Assembly (NCBI GenBank): GCA_002336085.1
Contig: DDEH01000029.1
Coordinates: 1-10,586, forward strand
Length of the DNA: 10,586 bases
Direction: 5' to 3'
Source of the DNA: Flavobacteriales bacterium UBA1959
GTDB taxonomy: Bacteria; Bacteroidota; Bacteroidia; Flavobacteriales_D; Sanyastnellaceae
Positions 7,526 through 10,586 of this stretch are shown here, piece after piece. Position numbers and translations under genes: made by a program. Each line of letters begins with the position of its first letter. Within the stretch, counting starts at the first letter, position 1. The notes under the pieces are model-generated. The model did no database searches. It had not been told where the DNA came from and saw only the letters and a program-made list of their open reading frames with translations.

Positions 7526-7582
7526 ATCTCTTTCATTTACGAGAATTGTTGGCCAAGGTTTCGTCCTTGCCGCCCCGCCAAT

Positions 7583-8056
7583 TCAGGTTCTCGGCAGCTG
7601 GAAGGTCAGCGGCAGAAATTGACTGACATTCGAAGAAACGATTACCTCACCCGTTCCTGGCTGCATCAAAAATCGAATGGGTGCGCTATTCCTGATTTCG
7701 GACTCCAGCATCACTTGACGGCATCCGCCACAAGGCGAAAAATCGTGCACCTCCATCTCACGGTCCGTGACGACAGCTGCAGATTCAATTCTTTGCTTTG
7801 GATACTGAGATCCTGCGGCAAAAAAAGCCGTTCGCTCCGCGCACATGCCACTTGGATAAGCCATGTTTTCCTGATTGGAACCGATGACGATCTCACCAGA
7901 TTCTAATCGCACAGCAGCACCCACTCGAAAATCCGAATAAGGCGCATAGGCATTCAATGCCGCTTCATGAGCACGTTCCAGAAGTTCTTGATCCTCCTCT
8001 GATAATTCTTTCGCATCCCAGGCTTCAACAATGAATTCTCGCTTCAGTTGCTTCAT
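7583..8056 (-). CDS. cdd: Cytidine deaminase, homotetrameric zinc type
   Basis: It hydrolytically deaminates cytidine and deoxycytidine to uridine and deoxyuridine, the latter being a DeoA substrate. The 157-residue protein has the standard zinc-deaminase layout: YAPYSDFRVGAAV (37-49), the substrate-binding NQEN (61-64), the catalytic CAE motif (Cys72, Glu74 as proton shuttle) in MCAERTAFFAA, and SPCGGC (107-112) supplying zinc ligands Cys109 and Cys112. Three Cys ligands, rather than His plus two Cys, mark the small tetrameric class rather than the larger E. coli dimeric form. There is an N-terminal extension of about 20 residues before the core. It is the first gene of the leftward nucleoside run, so its promoter should lie in the 50-base gap shared with the divergent AMP nucleosidase gene. 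ATG at 8056 is the only sensible start. Confidence 0.97.
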   Translation of the reverse strand: MKQLKREFIVEAWDAKELSEEDQELLERAHEAALNAYAPYSDFRVGAAVRLESGEIVIGSNQENMAYPSGMCAERTAFFAAGSQYPKQRIESAAVVTDREMEVHDFSPCGGCRQVMLESEIRNSAPIRFLMQPGTGEVIVSSNVSQFLPLTFQLPRT

Positions 8057-8106
8057 AGGGACAATTTAAGCAAATTCACTCAGCGCAGGTTCATTACATT
8101 GCAAGC
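8057..8106. promoter_or_regulatory. Divergent promoter region between cdd operon and AMP nucleosidase gene
   Basis: Fifty bases separate the two divergent start codons, so both promoters must lie here or overlap the neighbouring coding ends. A near match to the -7 consensus, TGAATTTG (one mismatch to TAnnTTTG), lies on the minus strand at 8078-8071, 15 bases from the cdd ATG, with no good -33 partner. No convincing element is seen for the plus-strand gene. A regulator binding here could control pyrimidine and purine salvage together; this is inferred from the layout alone. Confidence 0.4.
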
Positions 8107-8880
8107 ATGCAAACCAAAGATGAAATTGTATCGAACTGGCTCCCTCGATACACCGGAATGGAGTTAGACCAATTCGGTTCTTATGTATTACTAACGAATT
8201 TCTCCAATTACCTCGAAAAGTTTGCTGCCTGGCATTCTATCGAAATAGTTGGAAAAAGAAAAGCCATGCCCTGCGCAACTACTGGAGATATAACCATGAT
8301 CAATTTCGGAATGGGAAGTGCCAACGCAGCGACCGTGATGGATTTACTCTCAGCCATCAACCCCAAGGCAGTGCTCTTTTTGGGCAAGTGCGGCGCCTTG
8401 AAAGAAAAAAACAAAATTGGCGATCTTATCCTACCACTGGCAGGCATTCGTGGCGAGGGAACATCCAATGATTATTTCCCGCCGGAGGTTCCAGCACTCC
8501 CAAGTTTTGCTCTCCAACGAGCCATTTCCTCTACGGTTAGAGATTACAAGCGAGATTACTATACCGGTTCTGTTTACACCACCAATCGCAGGGTATGGGA
8601 ACACGACGATGTCTTCAAATCCTATCTGCGCGAAACACGCGCGCAAGCGATAGACATGGAAACGGCTACGCTATTTTCTGTTGGCTTCGCCAATCGACTG
8701 TCTGTCGGGGCTCTGCTGCTCGTCAGCGATGAGCCAATGACTCCTTCAGGAGTTAAAACAGACAGCAGTGATGCGAAGGTAACAGCAGACTTTGTAGATG
8801 AACACATCCGAATTGGCGTAGACTCCATCAAGGAACTCCAAGAAGAAGGACGTTCGATCAAACATCTGAAGTGGCGATGA
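8107..8880 (+). CDS. amn: AMP nucleosidase, short single-domain (Bacteroidota) type
   Basis: The expected reaction is hydrolysis of AMP to adenine and ribose 5-phosphate, in the cytoplasm. The 257-residue protein is a member of the nucleoside phosphorylase superfamily I: FGMGSANAATVMDLL (67-81) for the phosphate/ribose loop, LFLGKCGALK (90-99), IRGEGTSNDYFPPEVPALPS (114-133), VYTTNRRVWEHD (156-167), the ribose-binding MET in AIDMETATLF (181-190), and catalytic Asp208 in LLVSDEPMTPSG. E. coli Amn is about 484 residues, with an N-terminal regulatory domain that is absent here; the roughly 258-residue version is the one annotated widely in Bacteroidota, and allosteric control by ATP and phosphate may therefore differ. 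The gene is divergent from cdd by 50 bases. The name rests on strong resemblance to that family; substrate choice (AMP versus another nucleotide or nucleoside) cannot be settled by eye. Confidence 0.93.
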   Translation: MQTKDEIVSNWLPRYTGMELDQFGSYVLLTNFSNYLEKFAAWHSIEIVGKRKAMPCATTGDITMINFGMGSANAATVMDLLSAINPKAVLFLGKCGALKEKNKIGDLILPLAGIRGEGTSNDYFPPEVPALPSFALQRAISSTVRDYKRDYYTGSVYTTNRRVWEHDDVFKSYLRETRAQAIDMETATLFSVGFANRLSVGALLLVSDEPMTPSGVKTDSSDAKVTADFVDEHIRIGVDSIKELQEEGRSIKHLKWR

Positions 8881-8896
8881 AAATAATTGGGGGAAC

Positions 8897-8909
8897 GAGC
8901 ATTTTGCTC
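8897..8909. terminator. Small hairpin between convergent genes, possible terminator
   Basis: GAGCA-TTT-TGCTC forms a perfect 5-bp stem with a 3-base loop, 16 bases after the AMP nucleosidase stop and 6 bases before the end of the convergent 130-residue gene. On the plus strand it is followed by TTATGT rather than a full T-run, and the stem is short, so it would be a weak terminator. Its placement between two converging genes is the main support. Confidence 0.35.
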
Positions 8910-8915
8910 TTATGT

Positions 8916-9308
8916 CTATGCCCCTATTTGCAACATCTCTTCGTCGCCTAAAAATTCTTGCGAATCCACATATCGAATCACAATCGATTGACCATGGTTT
9001 GCATCCAACTTGACCCACTTCGAGGATAGCTTTGAAACCCCCTCTTCTCTGATCGACTCTTCTTTTACTGCACCCCAATCACAGAGTTTGTGCCAGATTT
9101 TACTGGCATCATGCACCTCCGCATCCGAATGTGAAGTGCGATCGCGCCACTCCACTACAGAAGCATCAATGTCATCAAAAGGCAACTGACTCAATAATTC
9201 CACAATAGGTCCTTCCACACGGATGTACAAACCCGAATCCGGGAGGCGCAAGATCAAATCTTGATTTTCAAATTCCGCGTCAGAAAAAGGGTTCCAAAAA
9301 TGTGCCAT
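8916..9308 (-). CDS. Hypothetical acidic 130-residue protein
   Basis: I do not recognise the family. The protein is cytoplasmic by appearance (no signal peptide or membrane segment) and strongly acidic, with many Asp/Glu throughout. The predicted order is a beta-hairpin (DLILRLPDSGLYIRVEG, 17-33), three helical stretches (about 34-42, 46-56, and 66-79 with HDASKIWHKLCDWGAV), a charged linker, then two strands (SKWVKLDANHGQSIVIRYVD, 96-115). The first 80 residues (hairpin, helices, ending in a leader-like 'L..WGAV') loosely recall PqqD-type winged-helix domains, but this is a fold-level impression with no diagnostic motif. The ATG at 9308 is chosen because no longer in-frame start is visible. 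It converges on the AMP nucleosidase gene and is divergent from acs by 85 bases. It is likely a real gene: full-length open frame, plausible protein composition, and no better frame on either strand. Confidence 0.75.
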   Translation of the reverse strand: MAHFWNPFSDAEFENQDLILRLPDSGLYIRVEGPIVELLSQLPFDDIDASVVEWRDRTSHSDAEVHDASKIWHKLCDWGAVKEESIREEGVSKLSSKWVKLDANHGQSIVIRYVDSQEFLGDEEMLQIGA

Positions 9309-9315
9309 TCTATTG

Positions 9316-9341
9316 TTTAGAATGCATTACGAGATTCTAAA
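9316..9341. repeat. Perfect 8-bp inverted repeat between the 130-aa gene and acs
   Basis: TTTAGAAT (9316-9323), a 10-base spacer, then ATTCTAAA (9334-9341). It lies in the 85-base divergent intergenic region, 7 bases upstream of the 130-residue gene's ATG and about 52 bases upstream of acs. A longer-range pair, ATTGTTT (9312-9318) and AAACAAT (9355-9361), brackets it. The arm length and centre-to-centre spacing of about two helical turns would suit a dimeric repressor or activator overlapping the leftward gene's leader. Function is inferred; AT-rich DNA yields such symmetry by chance fairly often. Confidence 0.4.
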
Positions 9342-9393
9342 GGAATTCGTTACAAAACAATTGGATTAACTTCGGCTACTCAGTCTTGTCATC

Positions 9394-10586
9394 ATGCCCT
9401 TGCAACTCAACTGCTTCGAAAGTTACCGTGCTGCACAAAAAGAAAGCACACAAAACCCGGCTCAATTCTGGTCGGAAATCGCTGTTCATTTTGACTGGCA
9501 ACGTCCATTTACGGATGTGCTTTCGGGTCGGATGGACGATGGGTCTATTCGATGGTTCTCTGATGGTCAAATCAATATCACAACCAATGCCCTTGATCGG
9601 CATCTGAAAACAAGTGGGCATCAAATTGCATTGCAATGGGAACCCAATGACCCCGCTGCGGAAGGGCAATCGTTTACATATACTCAATTGCATCGAGCCG
9701 TATCTAGGTTTGGTAATTCTATGCGTTCTATGGGCGTTCAAAAAGGTGACCGTGTGATTCTGTACATGCCCATGGTTCCGGAGTTGGCCATCGCTGTTTT
9801 GGCCTGTGCACGTATCGGTGCTGTTCACTCCGTCGTTTTCGCAGGGTTCAGCGCACAGGCTTTGACCGATCGGGTAAATGACGCACAAGCTTCAATGATA
9901 ATCACAGCCAATGTTGGGCTAAGAGGCACAAAAACCATCCCACTCAAAGCAACTGTCGACGAGGCCTTGAGAGGCAACACATCTGTGCAGAACGTAGTGG
10001 TAAAGCGCGTGACCTCTGCTGAGTGCGCCATGGAGCCATCCCGCGATGTTTGGTGGCAAGATGCAATCGACCTTGTGGACGCTGAAAAAAAATGCCCTGC
10101 TGAGATAATGAATGCAGAAGATTTGCTCTTTATCCTATATACATCTGGCTCGACAGGAAAACCCAAGGGAGTCGTTCATACACATGGAGGATATACCGTC
10201 TTCGCCGGATACTCCTTTGCCAATGTATTTCAATGCAAACCTGGGGATGTTTATTGGTGTTCTGCGGATATCGGATGGATCACCGGACACACCTATATCG
10301 TTTACGGTCCTCTGCTTCAAGGTGGTACCACCATCATGTTCGAAGGAATTCCAACATTCCCCGACCCCGGGCGTTACTGGGCAATTTGCGAAAAGTACAA
10401 AGTGACTCAATTTTACACAGCCCCCACTGCGATTCGCGCTTTGATGGCTTGTGGCGACGAATTTGTGGAGCGCTACAACCTTGACTCGATGCGGGTGCTC
10501 GGATCAGTAGGAGAACCGATTAACGAAGAAGCGTGGCATTGGTACCATCAAAAAGTCGGTCAGTCAAAATGTCCCATTGTTGACAC
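9394..10586 (+). CDS. acs: Acetyl-CoA synthetase, N-terminal part (runs off the right edge)
   Basis: It activates acetate with ATP and CoA to acetyl-CoA through acetyl-AMP, in the cytoplasm. The window shows 397 codons of an enzyme that is normally about 640 residues. Visible blocks are the N-terminal AcsA extension (FESYRAAQKESTQNPAQFWSE, about 8-28, in shortened form), DRVILYMPMVPELAIAVLAC (119-138), RIGAVHSVVFAGFSA (140-154), the CoA-contact GLRGTKTIPLK (175-185), the AMP-binding P-loop YTSGSTGKPKGV (249-260), ADIGWITGHTYIVYGPL (291-307) and GSVGEPIN (370-377). These are specific to acetyl-CoA synthetase rather than general acyl-CoA ligases. The remaining third, including the catalytic Lys that is acetylated in this family, lies outside. 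The start is the ATG at 9394: an in-frame stop at 9367-9369 leaves no other upstream ATG. It is divergent from the 130-residue gene, with an inverted repeat in the shared gap. Confidence 0.96.
   Translation, partial: MPLQLNCFESYRAAQKESTQNPAQFWSEIAVHFDWQRPFTDVLSGRMDDGSIRWFSDGQINITTNALDRHLKTSGHQIALQWEPNDPAAEGQSFTYTQLHRAVSRFGNSMRSMGVQKGDRVILYMPMVPELAIAVLACARIGAVHSVVFAGFSAQALTDRVNDAQASMIITANVGLRGTKTIPLKATVDEALRGNTSVQNVVVKRVTSAECAMEPSRDVWWQDAIDLVDAEKKCPAEIMNAEDLLFILYTSGSTGKPKGVVHTHGGYTVFAGYSFANVFQCKPGDVYWCSADIGWITGHTYIVYGPLLQGGTTIMFEGIPTFPDPGRYWAICEKYKVTQFYTAPTAIRALMACGDEFVERYNLDSMRVLGSVGEPINEEAWHWYHQKVGQSKCPIVD

Noticed and set aside
7554..7569. Hairpin CAAGG-N6-CCTTG between cdd and the barrel gene
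   Set aside because: The stem is only 5 bp and no T-run follows in the direction of transcription; too weak to call a terminator or attenuator.
9376..9888. Open frame of 170 codons on the minus strand over the start of acs
   Set aside because: The plus-strand acs frame is continuous and highly conserved across this stretch; the antisense frame is a shadow.
1..10586. Search for mobile elements, CRISPR repeats, tRNA or rRNA genes, and defence-type gene clusters
   Set aside because: No transposase or integrase, no regularly spaced direct repeats, no cloverleaf-like conserved tRNA motifs, and no nuclease, helicase or toxin-like proteins were seen; the content is ordinary metabolism.

Overview
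The window looks like ordinary chromosome of a Bacteroidota bacterium, probably a marine flavobacterium-like lineage. This is inferred from four things. The AMP nucleosidase is the short, single-domain type typical of that phylum. Start codons generally lack an obvious Shine-Dalgarno sequence. A candidate TAnnTTTG promoter element lies before the left-edge gene. A secreted protein at the left edge has an 'NAQ'-type signal cleavage site. I see no IS element, phage gene, CRISPR array, tRNA or rRNA.

Layout. Positions 1-229 (minus) hold the start of a secreted protein cut by the window edge. Divergent from it is asnB (326-2023, plus), a glutamine-dependent asparagine synthetase whose true start is at the ATG that places Cys at position 2. 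It meets a minus-strand run head-on with only 3 bases between stop codons. Read in its own direction from about 8056 down to 2027, that run is cdd (cytidine deaminase), an unrecognised Trp-rich exported protein that looks like an outer-membrane beta-barrel, a Na+-coupled nucleoside transporter of the CNT family, deoA (thymidine phosphorylase), a nitroreductase-family flavoprotein, and a TerC-family membrane protein. Gaps are 57, 62 and 22 bases, then an 8-base overlap, then 11 bases, so this is a likely operon.

Divergent from cdd is a plus-strand AMP nucleosidase (8107-8880). It converges on an unknown acidic 130-residue protein (8916-9308, minus). That gene is in turn divergent from an acetyl-CoA synthetase gene (9394 to the right edge, plus, incomplete).

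How the genes fit together: the core is nucleoside scavenging. The transporter brings nucleosides across the inner membrane, Cdd deaminates (deoxy)cytidine, and DeoA phosphorolyses thymidine/deoxyuridine to base plus deoxyribose 1-phosphate. The divergent AMP nucleosidase releases adenine and ribose 5-phosphate from AMP. The unknown barrel between cdd and the transporter gene is the natural candidate for the outer-membrane entry step, a functional counterpart of Tsx. That is the most interesting hypothesis in the window, and it rests on context and composition only. The flavoprotein and TerC protein at the operon's end have no obvious link to nucleosides.
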